From Bacteroidales bacterium (lineage in GTDB: Bacteria; Bacteroidota; Bacteroidia; Bacteroidales; UBA932): DNA of 21,911 nt. The notes below the pieces were generated by a model. The model did no database searches. It had not been told where the DNA came from and saw nothing but the letters and a program-made list of their open reading frames with translations. Location: assembly GCA_016291185.1 (NCBI GenBank), contig JAEFAI010000035.1, positions 1-21,911 on the forward strand. Reading direction: 5' to 3'. Shown one piece after another: positions 16,701-21,911 of the stretch (position 1 is its first letter; the number at the start of each line of letters is the position of its first letter). The translations under genes and the position numbers were made by a program.

Positions 16701-16826
16701 GATGAACTCGCCGCAGTCCCAATAGGAAGCGGAGGGCTCTATGGTCAGCAGATACGTGACGGCGGAAACCACGAAAGCGAGCGCCGCGCAGATCCGGTTC
16801 CACAAGGTGAATTTCTTCTCTGTCAT
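13740..16826 (-). CDS. DUF2723-family (TMEM260-like) polytopic membrane protein, candidate protein O-glycosyltransferase
   Basis: A 1028-residue membrane protein. The N-terminal half has about ten or more hydrophobic helices. The family hallmark is PSASYWDCGEFIASSYKLEV followed by GHPPGNP (about 31-57), with an acidic D37/E40 pair in the first non-cytoplasmic loop, as in GT-C glycosyltransferases. The C-terminal half is soluble (GDNDTFPLWYAQEVEDVRTD is a conserved block) and ends in helical, repeat-like segments. The eukaryotic relative TMEM260 is a protein O-mannosyltransferase, so a lipid-linked-sugar transferase acting on exported proteins is a reasonable inference. I chose the ATG at 16826, not 16865, because a promoter box lies between them. 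The methyltransferase gene follows with overlap. Confidence 0.85.
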   Translation of the reverse strand: MTEKKFTLWNRICAALAFVVSAVTYLLTIEPSASYWDCGEFIASSYKLEVGHPPGNPVFQLFARIFTLFGDNMHAAILVNAMSALCSAATILFLYLTVVWLAKRLVRPSSDGYSTAQAVAIFGSGLVGALVYTFSDTFWFSAVEGEVYAMSSLFTAVVFWLMTLWYDRADEPHSLRWIVLIAFLMGLSIGVHLLNLLAIPAIVFMYYYRQREDKPFTFWELVKIFAVGVVILGLIVFLVVPYLPKVAAYFDLFFVNTLGLPYNTGAAFFVVALLALLFWGIFRTMKQEKVFLNTALLCVTVITIGFSVFTIDIIRSCAKTPTNEYQPDNAFTLVRYLSREQYGSTPLLYGQYYGAPYDLKTTTYWAPLDGKYKKVEGPIDAKYKASGKMLFPRMWSTSPDGSYEAFYETYTNGKGQRVAGATARKPSFGTNLYYFFDYQLNWMYWRYFMWNFVGRQNQIHAPNPGDIFHGNWESGVKFIDDIRLGDQIDAPDTLANDKGKNHYYFLPLLLGLLGLFFQFDRDKRGCWLTFLMFFMTGIAIVLYLNQPPYQVRERDYAYAGSFYFFSAWAGLAVAALFSWIDGARKGRGSLATASVLTGFCLLVPVQMAAQNWDDHDRSNRRTAVEMARNYLNSVGENGILVTHGDNDTFPLWYAQEVEDVRTDVRICNTSLLGTDWHIDQMKWACNKSAPLPLTVGPDQYLYGTNEYVPIYDTQEIEMSIADVMAVFKHPQIKAPMTSGRKVDYIPSRKIVIPVNKENVIKYGILDEKYAAQIPDSIVFTISKDKDYLTKPELFMLDLLSGYQWDRPLHLLNMGGDLNIGIKDYLEYSGYSYKFVPIKNKTTGSEAGFVDTDELYRLMTQVYSWDAVARDDYFRDYQNMYTHLGVMSVRGLFVTCAEAFMKAGEDDRALEMIDKAAEVMQHYPLETVSLGFSGNDYMVILMIENYYKLGQAEKARALAVQLGSGLLQSAKFFIEFYDWARDEFEIAGQCLYFLSDIMKEAGDADLAKQLTDGLVALVDQASAALGDES

Positions 16827-16829
16827 AAC

Positions 16830-16862
16830 TTGCAAATGTACAACTAAAAATCTGTATCTTTG
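16830..16862 (+). promoter_or_regulatory. Promoter for SUI1-like gene
   Basis: TATCTTTG at 16855-16862 is a perfect TAnnTTTG match, with TTG at 16830-16832 and a 22-base spacer. It ends 16 bases before the ATG at 16879. It is interlocked with the opposing DUF2723 promoter. Confidence 0.68.
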
Positions 16863-16867
16863 CAAAA
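16833..16867 (-). promoter_or_regulatory. Promoter for DUF2723 gene (nearly leaderless)
   Basis: TACATTTG at 16840-16833 matches TAnnTTTG, and TTTTG at 16867-16863 is a -33 candidate with 22-base spacing. Only 6 bases separate the box from the ATG at 16826, so the transcript would carry almost no leader. Confidence 0.6.
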
Positions 16868-16878
16868 ATTATCCCACC

Positions 16879-17226
16879 ATGGCTCAACAAGACTGGAAAG
16901 ATCGCCTGGGGGTGGTCTATTCCACCAACCCCGACTTTCAATACCAGACGGCACAGGATGCGCCGGAGGCGGACACGCTCCCTCCGGAAAAACAGCGCCT
17001 GGTCGTCCGCATCGACCGGCGCCGGCGCGCCGGCAAGCAGGTCACGCTCGTGGACGGATTCGTCGGCCGCTCGGCCGACCTCTCGGCCCTCGCCAAGACG
17101 CTCAAGACCAAGTGCGGCGTGGGCGGCACGGTGGAAGAGGGCCAGATCCTGATCCAGGGCGACCTGCGCGACAAGCTTGTCTCCCTGCTCTCCGGGATGG
17201 GATATCAAGTCAAACGCGGCAATTAG
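16879..17226 (+). CDS. SUI1/eIF1-like translation factor (YciH family)
   Basis: A 115-residue protein whose C-terminal two thirds form the SUI1 fold (RLVVRIDRRRRAGKQVTLVDGFVG, then LAKTLKTKCGVGGTVEEGQI and LIQGDLRDKLVSLLSGMGYQVK). Eukaryotic eIF1 checks start-codon choice; the bacterial homologue YciH can influence initiation fidelity in E. coli. The N-terminal 40 residues (MAQQDWKDRLGVVYSTNPDF) match Bacteroidota members. The start at 16879 is preferred over upstream in-frame ATGs because the promoter box ends at 16862. It is followed after 6 bases by the DUF4271 gene, so the two are probably cotranscribed. Whether it acts on ribosomes in this phylum, where Shine-Dalgarno use is weak, is not known. 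Confidence 0.92.
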   Translation: MAQQDWKDRLGVVYSTNPDFQYQTAQDAPEADTLPPEKQRLVVRIDRRRRAGKQVTLVDGFVGRSADLSALAKTLKTKCGVGGTVEEGQILIQGDLRDKLVSLLSGMGYQVKRGN

Positions 17227-17232
17227 CAGACC

Positions 17233-17940
17233 ATGGACGAGATCTTCCGGAGCGGAACCCTGGAGATGTCCTCCAGCCCCCTGGAGACGGTGGCAGCACC
17301 GGCGCTCTGGTCCGATGTGCTGACCAACCGCATCCTGCTCGTCCTGTCACTGGTGCTGATCCTGTACCACTTCCTGGACCTGTTCCGCCTCACCCCGCCC
17401 CTGCTCTACACGTACAGCCGTTCCCGCGGCGCCGAGGCGCTGGAGAACAGCATGGGCACGGCGCGCGTCCGCAACGGGATCGCACTCCGTCTCATGCTGC
17501 CCTTCTGTCTGGTCCTGGACCGTTTTCACGTACTCAGACCCGCATTCGTGGACACTTTCCCCGCCGGATGGAGCGCCCCCGCCACCATCGGACTGGTCCT
17601 GGCGTTCCTCCTCCTGCGCGGCCTGTGCTACCTGTTTTTCCGGGCCGGCCGGCTTGGCAAAAAAGCGGCACACACCCTGTGGAACAACCTTTATAACTAC
17701 CTGATGCTGGCCCTGCCCATCCTGCTGCTGTTGGCCGCCGCCGTGCTGTCCTTCCAGGTGCCCGAGGAGACTTCCCGTGCCCTGGTTCGCTGGGCGCTCA
17801 TCGGAATTTGGGCCTTTTATATCTGGCGAACAGGACAAATTATCCACGCGTATTGTTCTGGATTCTCAACTTTTTTGTACCTTTGCGGGCTTGAAATTTT
17901 ACCCGCCACCGTGTTGGTAGCAGTTGTAGTGAATTTTTGA
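17233..17940 (+). CDS. DUF4271 domain membrane protein
   Basis: A 235-residue polytopic inner-membrane protein of unknown function, found next to hemD in Bacteroidota. Hydrophobic segments lie at about residues 33-50, 93-105, 114-135, 155-178 and 190-235. No catalytic motif is evident. The gene lies 6 bases after the SUI1-like gene. Its last codons (from about 17830) become markedly A/T-richer than the rest because they also hold the promoter of hemD. Conserved neighbourhood with hemD suggests an envelope or tetrapyrrole link, but that is inference only. Confidence 0.82.
   Translation: MDEIFRSGTLEMSSSPLETVAAPALWSDVLTNRILLVLSLVLILYHFLDLFRLTPPLLYTYSRSRGAEALENSMGTARVRNGIALRLMLPFCLVLDRFHVLRPAFVDTFPAGWSAPATIGLVLAFLLLRGLCYLFFRAGRLGKKAAHTLWNNLYNYLMLALPILLLLAAAVLSFQVPEETSRALVRWALIGIWAFYIWRTGQIIHAYCSGFSTFLYLCGLEILPATVLVAVVVNF
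17853..17885 (+). promoter_or_regulatory. Intragenic promoter for hemD-rnpA-yidD
   Basis: TACCTTTG at 17878-17885 matches TAnnTTTG; TTG at 17853-17855 gives a 22-base spacer. It lies within the 3' end of the DUF4271 gene and predicts a leader of roughly 65 bases, containing a small 5-bp GCGGG/CCCGC hairpin (17885-17906). The 15 bases 17872-17886 recur exactly inside holB. Confidence 0.68.
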
Positions 17941-17956
17941 ACATTTTTGCAGCCAG

Positions 17957-18691
17957 ATGAAGATCCTGATTTCCCAGCAAGTCCCGTCCAATCTCGCAGC
18001 TTACGAGACCCTGCAGAGCCAGTTTGGAGCTGAACTGACCTTCCAGCCGTTCTTTCTCATCGAACCGCTTTCCGCTCGGGAGTTCCGGGCCGAGCATATC
18101 AACCTGCCCGACTATACCGCCATCGTTTTCTCCTCCCGCCACGCCATCGACGCCTATTTCAAACTGTGCGACGAGATGCGTTTCAAGGTGCCGGAGACCA
18201 TGAAATATTTCTGCTCGACCGAGGCCGTCGCCATGTACCTGCAGAAGCACATCGTTTACCGCAAGCGCAAGATCTTCTACGGATCCGGCTCGCCGGACTC
18301 CATCGTCGCGCTGGTCACGGCCAAGCACAAAGGAGAGAAGTTCCTGATCGCCACGACGGAAGGATCCGACATCACCCCGATCACCACCCTGTTCGAGTCC
18401 GCCAAGCTGGACTACACCGTGGGCGTGCTCGTCAAGCCCGTTCCGCAGGACCTGCATGAAACGGATCCCGCCGGTTTCGACATCGCAGTGCTCTGCAACC
18501 CCGCCGACGTGGCGTCGCTGCACGAGAATTTTCCCGAATTCCAGCAGGGATCGCTCAAATTCATCTCTTTCGGCAAAGCCGTGGTCAAGGCCATGGAGGA
18601 CGCCGGCTACGAGATTGCCCTCAAGGCCCCCACGCCGGAGGCCACTTCCATCAGCAAGGCTGTCGAACTCTACCTTCAATCCGCCCGCTAG
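17957..18691 (+). CDS. hemD: Uroporphyrinogen-III synthase family protein
   Basis: Predicted cytoplasmic enzyme that closes hydroxymethylbilane to uroporphyrinogen III, the branch point for heme, siroheme and corrinoids. The protein has 244 residues with the two-lobed HemD pattern: MKILISQQVP at the first strand, YTAIVFSSRHAIDAYF (the conserved 'TS.n.v' block), a hinge near 95-120, IATTEGSDI, DIAVLCNPADVASL, and SFGKAVVKAMEDAGY near the end. HemD sequences are poorly conserved and have few fixed catalytic residues, so activity cannot be read from motifs. No other tetrapyrrole gene is in the window. The stop is directly followed by the rnpA ATG. Confidence 0.83.
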   Translation: MKILISQQVPSNLAAYETLQSQFGAELTFQPFFLIEPLSAREFRAEHINLPDYTAIVFSSRHAIDAYFKLCDEMRFKVPETMKYFCSTEAVAMYLQKHIVYRKRKIFYGSGSPDSIVALVTAKHKGEKFLIATTEGSDITPITTLFESAKLDYTVGVLVKPVPQDLHETDPAGFDIAVLCNPADVASLHENFPEFQQGSLKFISFGKAVVKAMEDAGYEIALKAPTPEATSISKAVELYLQSAR

Positions 18692-19093
18692 ATGACCGCT
18701 CCGCAGAGCCATACTCTCACCAAAGAGGAAAGGCTGTGCGGGAAGACGACTGTCTCCGCACTCATTTCCTCCGGGAAATGGGGTGTCATGCCGCACCTGC
18801 GCTACTGCTGGTCGGCCGGGCATGAGACCGGCCTCAACCGGATCATGGTCTCGGTGCCAAAGAAGTTCTTCAAGCGCGCCGTCAAGCGGAACCTGCTGAA
18901 GCGCAGGATGCGCGAAGCCTACCGCCTCCAGAAGGAACTCCTTCCTACCACCGGCATCGACTTGCTGCTCGCCTATTCCCACGCGGAAGTGGCCGACTTT
19001 GCCACCATTTACGCCGAGGTCACAACGATCCTCGGACGCATTTCTTCGTCATTCGCCGGCTCGACCGGCGAATCTCAATCCCCCGCGCAATGA
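18692..19093 (+). CDS. rnpA: Ribonuclease P protein component
   Basis: Protein subunit that binds the RNase P RNA and helps it trim the 5' leader from tRNA precursors. The protein has 133 residues. The hallmark basic helix is [18 protein letters not shown] at residues 61-78 (RNR motif), with [10 protein letters not shown] just before it. The N-terminal [11 protein letters not shown] matches the family's 'L....RLR....F' segment but is divergent, with C where R is usual. The start abuts the hemD stop without a gap and the last four bases overlap the yidD start (ATGA). In many bacteria rpmH-rnpA-yidD sit together; here rpmH is replaced by hemD. Confidence 0.93.
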   Translation: MTAPQSHTLTKEERLCGKTTVSALISSGKWGVMPHLRYCWSAGHETGLNRIMVSVPKKFFKRAVKRNLLKRRMREAYRLQKELLPTTGIDLLLAYSHAEVADFATIYAEVTTILGRISSSFAGSTGESQSPAQ

Positions 19094-19329
19094 GCGCCCT
19101 GGCCGTCGTCCGGCGCATCCTTGCCGCGCCCTTCATCCTGCTGATCAAATTCTATCAGCTCTGCATCTCGCCGCTCAAGCCGCCGAGCTGCCGCTTCACC
19201 CCCACTTGCTCCCAGTACGCCCTCGAGGCCTTCCGCAAGTACGGCCCCCTCAAGGGCTTCTGGCTCAGCCTCAAGCGCATCCTCCGCTGCCATCCCTGGG
19301 GCGGCTCCGGCTACGATCCGGTGCCGTAG
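19090..19329 (+). CDS. yidD: Membrane protein insertion efficiency factor YidD
   Basis: Small membrane-associated protein that assists YidC-dependent insertion of inner-membrane proteins. The protein has 79 residues. The N-terminal amphipathic helix ([20 protein letters not shown]) precedes the family core [15 protein letters not shown] (34-48) with its conserved cysteines, and [14 protein letters not shown] at the end. It starts within the last codons of rnpA via ATGA, so expression is coupled. A compact hairpin spans the stop codon (separate entry). Confidence 0.95.
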   Translation: MSALAVVRRILAAPFILLIKFYQLCISPLKPPSCRFTPTCSQYALEAFRKYGPLKGFWLSLKRILRCHPWGGSGYDPVP

Positions 19330-19334
19330 GCACC
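19320..19334 (+). terminator. Short hairpin over the yidD stop, possible weak terminator
   Basis: GGTGCC and GGCACC form a perfect 6-bp stem with a GTA loop, and the yidD stop TAG falls inside. There is no T-run after it, so intrinsic termination is uncertain. Confidence 0.3.
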
Positions 19335-19339
19335 CGCAA

Positions 19340-19370
19340 TTGGGAATGACGAAAAGAATTGCTATCTTTG
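19340..19370 (+). promoter_or_regulatory. Promoter for transketolase gene
   Basis: TATCTTTG at 19363-19370 with TTG at 19340-19342 (20-base spacer) is one of the best promoters in the window. The predicted leader is about 30 bases, A-rich and lacking a Shine-Dalgarno site. Confidence 0.75.
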
Positions 19371-19407
19371 TACGATTTAGAAATAACAAACCAAAACATA
19401 CTTTAAG

Positions 19408-21429
19408 ATGGCAAATTCTATCAGCGTTCTCAATCACGCAGCCGACAACATCCGCATCCTGGCGGCCAGTGCAGTCGAAAAAGCCAAATCCGGCCACCCG
19501 GGTGGTGCCATGGGTGGCGCGGACTTCATCAATGTGCTCTACAGCGAGTATCTGACCTACGATCCCTGCAACCCGACCTGGGCTGCCCGCGACCGTTTCT
19601 TCCTCGATCCCGGCCACATGGCCCCGATGCTCTACGGCCAGCTTTGCCTGATCGGCAAGTACAGCCTCGAGGAGTTGGCCAACCTGCGCCAGTGGGGCTC
19701 CCCGACCACCGGTCACCCGGAGTTCGACCCGACGCGCGGTGTTGAGAATACCTCCGGTCCCCTCGGCCAGGGCCACGCCTACGCCGTGGGCGCCGCCATC
19801 GCCGCCAAGTTCCTCGCTGCCCACACCGGCAACCCGAGCTTCGCGAAGGAAACCATCTACGCCTACATCTCCGACGGTGGCGTGCAGGAGGAAATCTCCC
19901 AGGGCGCTGCCCGTATCGCCGGCACGCTGGGCCTGGACAACCTCGTGATGTTCTACGACTCCAACGACATCCAGCTCTCCACGGAGACCAAGGTCGTCAT
20001 GAACGAAGACACGGCCGCCAAGTACCGCGCCCTCGGTTGGGACGTGCAGGTCATCAACGGCAACGACGCCGCGCAGATCCGCACCGCCATCGAGAAGGCC
20101 AAGGCCGTGAAGGGCAAACCCGCCCTCATCATCGGCAAGTGCATCATGGGCAAGGGCGCCCTCAAGGAGGACGGCTCCAGCTATGAGCGCAACTGCAAGA
20201 CCCACGGCGCCCCGCTGGGCGGCGACGCCTACAAGAATACGATCAAGAACCTGGGCGGCGACCCGGAGAATCCTTTCCAGATCTTCGACGACGTCAAGGA
20301 GCTCTACGCCCGTCGCGCCGAGGAGCTGAAGAAAATCGCCGCTGAGCGCTACGCCGAGGAGAAAGCCTGGGCCAGCGCCAACCCCGAGAAAGCGGCCCAG
20401 CAGGCTGAGTGGTTCAGCGGCAAGGCCCCGAAGATCGACTGGAGCAAGTGTGTCCAGAAGGACAACGACGCCACGCGCAACGCCTCCGCGGCCTGCCTCG
20501 GCGTGCTCGCCGAGCAGGTGCCCAACATGATCTGCGCTTCCGCCGACCTGTCCAACTCCGACAAGACCGACGGCTTCCTGAAGAAGACCACCGCCTTCCA
20601 GGCCGGCGACTTCAGCGGCGCTTTCTTCCAGGCCGGCGTGGCCGAGCTGACGATGGCTTGCTGCTGCATCGGTATGGCCCTGCACGGCGGCGTCATCCCC
20701 GCCTGCGGTACCTTCTTCGTCTTCTCCGACTACATGAAGCCGGCCGTCCGTATGGCTGCCCTCATGGAGCTCCCGGTCAAGTTCATCTGGACCCATGACG
20801 CCTTCCGCGTCGGCGAGGACGGCCCGACCCACGAGCCTGTCGAGCAGGAGGCCCAGATCCGCCTCATGGAGAAACTCAAGAACCACCACGGCAAGAACTC
20901 CGTCCTGGTGATGCGTCCGGCCGACGCCAAGGAGACCACCGAGGCCTGGGCTGCCGCCATGGCCAACATGAACACCCCGACGGCTCTCATCCTGTCCCGC
21001 CAGAACATCGCCAACCTCCCCGAGGGCAACGACTACAGCCAGGTGGCCAAGGGCGGCTACATCGTGGCCGGTTCCGACGCCAACCCGGATGTCATCCTCG
21101 TGGCTTCCGGCTCCGAAGTCTCCACCCTGGAGGCCGGTGCCAAGCTGCTCCGCGAGGCCGGCAAGAAGGTGCGCGTGGTCAGCGTCCCGTCCGAGGGTCT
21201 CTTCCGCCAGCAGTCCAAGGAGTACCAGCAGAGCGTCCTCCCGACGGGTGTGAAGAAGTTCGGTATGACCGCCGGCCTGCCTGTCACGCTGCAGGGCCTT
21301 GTCCCGGAAGCGGAAGGCACCGTCTGGGGCCTCGAGTCCTTCGGCTTCTCCGCTCCGTACAAGGTGCTCGACGAGAAGCTCGGCTACACCGCCGAGAACG
21401 TCCTCGAGCAGGTAAACAAGCTCTTCTAG
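19408..21429 (+). CDS. tkt: Transketolase
   Basis: Thiamine diphosphate enzyme of the non-oxidative pentose phosphate pathway that moves two-carbon units between sugar phosphates. The protein has 673 residues, close to the usual length. Motifs are SGHPGGAMG (28-36, with the conserved histidine), [22 protein letters not shown] (118-128), the cofactor motif SDG (155-157) with N186, AGVAELTMA with the catalytic glutamate, and [19 protein letters not shown]. The cofactor motif is normally GDG-N; here the first glycine is serine, while the metal-binding aspartate and the distance to the asparagine are kept. It has its own promoter, and lepA follows after 7 bases. Confidence 0.96.
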   Translation: MANSISVLNHAADNIRILAASAVEKAKSGHPGGAMGGADFINVLYSEYLTYDPCNPTWAARDRFFLDPGHMAPMLYGQLCLIGKYSLEELANLRQWGSPTTGHPEFDPTRGVENTSGPLGQGHAYAVGAAIAAKFLAAHTGNPSFAKETIYAYISDGGVQEEISQGAARIAGTLGLDNLVMFYDSNDIQLSTETKVVMNEDTAAKYRALGWDVQVINGNDAAQIRTAIEKAKAVKGKPALIIGKCIMGKGALKEDGSSYERNCKTHGAPLGGDAYKNTIKNLGGDPENPFQIFDDVKELYARRAEELKKIAAERYAEEKAWASANPEKAAQQAEWFSGKAPKIDWSKCVQKDNDATRNASAACLGVLAEQVPNMICASADLSNSDKTDGFLKKTTAFQAGDFSGAFFQAGVAELTMACCCIGMALHGGVIPACGTFFVFSDYMKPAVRMAALMELPVKFIWTHDAFRVGEDGPTHEPVEQEAQIRLMEKLKNHHGKNSVLVMRPADAKETTEAWAAAMANMNTPTALILSRQNIANLPEGNDYSQVAKGGYIVAGSDANPDVILVASGSEVSTLEAGAKLLREAGKKVRVVSVPSEGLFRQQSKEYQQSVLPTGVKKFGMTAGLPVTLQGLVPEAEGTVWGLESFGFSAPYKVLDEKLGYTAENVLEQVNKLF

Positions 21430-21436
21430 TCCGGAA

Positions 21437-21911
21437 ATGAAGCACATTCGAAACTTCTGTATCATCGCGCACATCGACCACGGGAAGAGCACCCTGGCCG
21501 ACCGCCTGCTGGAGCTCACCCAGACGCTCGGTGCGCGCGACATGGAGAACCAGGTCCTGGACGACATGGACCTGGAGAAGGAGAAGGGCATCACCATCAA
21601 GAGCCACGCCATCCAGATGGTCCACCACTATCATGGGGAGGCCTACAAGCTGAACCTCATCGATACTCCGGGCCATGTGGACTTCTCCTATGAAGTTTCG
21701 AGAAGCATCGCCTCCTGCGAAGGAGCGCTCCTGGTCGTGGACGCCTCCCAGGGCGTCCAGGCCCAGACCATTTCCAACTTATACATGGCCATCGACCACG
21801 GCCTGGAGATCATCCCTGTCCTCAACAAGATCGACATGGAGTCCGCCCAGGTCGAGGTCGTGACCGATGAGATCTGCGACCTGATCGGGTGCAAGCCCGA
21901 GGAGGTCTTCA
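21437..21911 (+). CDS. lepA: Elongation factor 4 (LepA), 3' part outside window
   Basis: Ribosome-associated translational GTPase. 158 codons are visible from the ATG at 21437 and the frame is still open at the window edge. The G1 loop is AHIDHGKST (11-19), followed by [21 protein letters not shown] is the switch-I/G2 segment, DTPGHVDF the G3 motif, and NKID the G4 motif. [18 protein letters not shown] is the standard LepA start, which separates it from EF-G. The gene begins 7 bases after the transketolase stop with no promoter box between, so cotranscription with tkt is likely. Confidence 0.95.
   Translation, partial: MKHIRNFCIIAHIDHGKSTLADRLLELTQTLGARDMENQVLDDMDLEKEKGITIKSHAIQMVHHYHGEAYKLNLIDTPGHVDFSYEVSRSIASCEGALLVVDASQGVQAQTISNLYMAIDHGLEIIPVLNKIDMESAQVEVVTDEICDLIGCKPEEVF

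Noticed and set aside
16741..16878. Upstream in-frame extension of the SUI1-like gene
   Set aside because: It crosses the promoter box at 16855-16862 and the start of the divergent gene; the family N-terminus fits the ATG at 16879.
16874..16882. Kozak-like CCACCATGG at the start of the eIF1-like gene
   Set aside because: Bacterial ribosomes do not use it and the rest of the gene is plainly bacterial; coincidence.
19075..21612. 845-codon open frame antisense to transketolase, lepA start, yidD
   Set aside because: It is a shadow of GC-rich coding DNA: composition is low-complexity (G, L, V, H, D-rich), there is no domain, and it spans several well-supported genes.

Overview
The window looks like a housekeeping region of an uncultured or little-studied, high-GC member of the Bacteroidota, probably order Bacteroidales. 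The support is: repeated promoter boxes of the form TAnnTTTG; near absence of Shine-Dalgarno sites, with A/T-rich leaders instead; a four-gene efflux operon ordered as PG0538-PG0541 of Porphyromonas gingivalis; a DUF4271-hemD-rnpA-yidD cluster typical of that order; and TMEM43- and DUF2723-type membrane proteins. The genus cannot be fixed from sequence alone. Coding density is very high. There is no gene-free stretch above 300 bases (the longest, 19330-19407, is 78 bases). I see no tRNA, rRNA, CRISPR array, insertion sequence or prophage.

Layout. (1) 1-3426, minus strand: thioredoxin, a small outer-membrane beta-barrel, a LOG-family nucleotide hydrolase, a long-chain polyprenyl diphosphate synthase and DNA polymerase III delta' (cut by the window edge). 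The last three are joined by ATGA overlaps. (2) 3489-9364, minus strand: tripartite RND efflux operon TolC - membrane fusion lipoprotein - RND pump - PG0541-type small protein, every junction overlapping. (3) 9429-10313, plus strand: lgt, diverging from the efflux operon and converging on (4) 10310-12766, minus strand: pgk and a TMEM43-family protein, whose probable intrinsic terminator lies inside the 3' end of lgt. (5) 12827-16826, minus strand: a DUF2723 (TMEM260-like) membrane glycosyltransferase candidate followed by an RlmI-like SAM methyltransferase. (6) 16879-19329, plus strand: SUI1/eIF1-like factor, DUF4271 membrane protein, hemD, rnpA, yidD. (7) 19408 to the end, plus strand: transketolase and lepA (EF4, cut by the window edge).

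Functionally the window mixes envelope work (efflux, Lgt, YidD, OMP, TMEM43, DUF2723), translation and RNA (SUI1, RnpA, LepA, methyltransferase), central carbon metabolism (Pgk, transketolase), isoprenoid and tetrapyrrole synthesis, and replication. No obvious defence or mobile system is present.

The most interesting signals are regulatory. Both divergent gene pairs share one geometry, CAAAnnTA-N14-TAnnTTTG, a 30-bp dyad in which two opposing promoters must interfere. A 15-base promoter-like string is repeated inside two unrelated coding regions in different reading frames. There is also a stem-loop at the 5' end of the trxA message and an intrinsic terminator buried in lgt.
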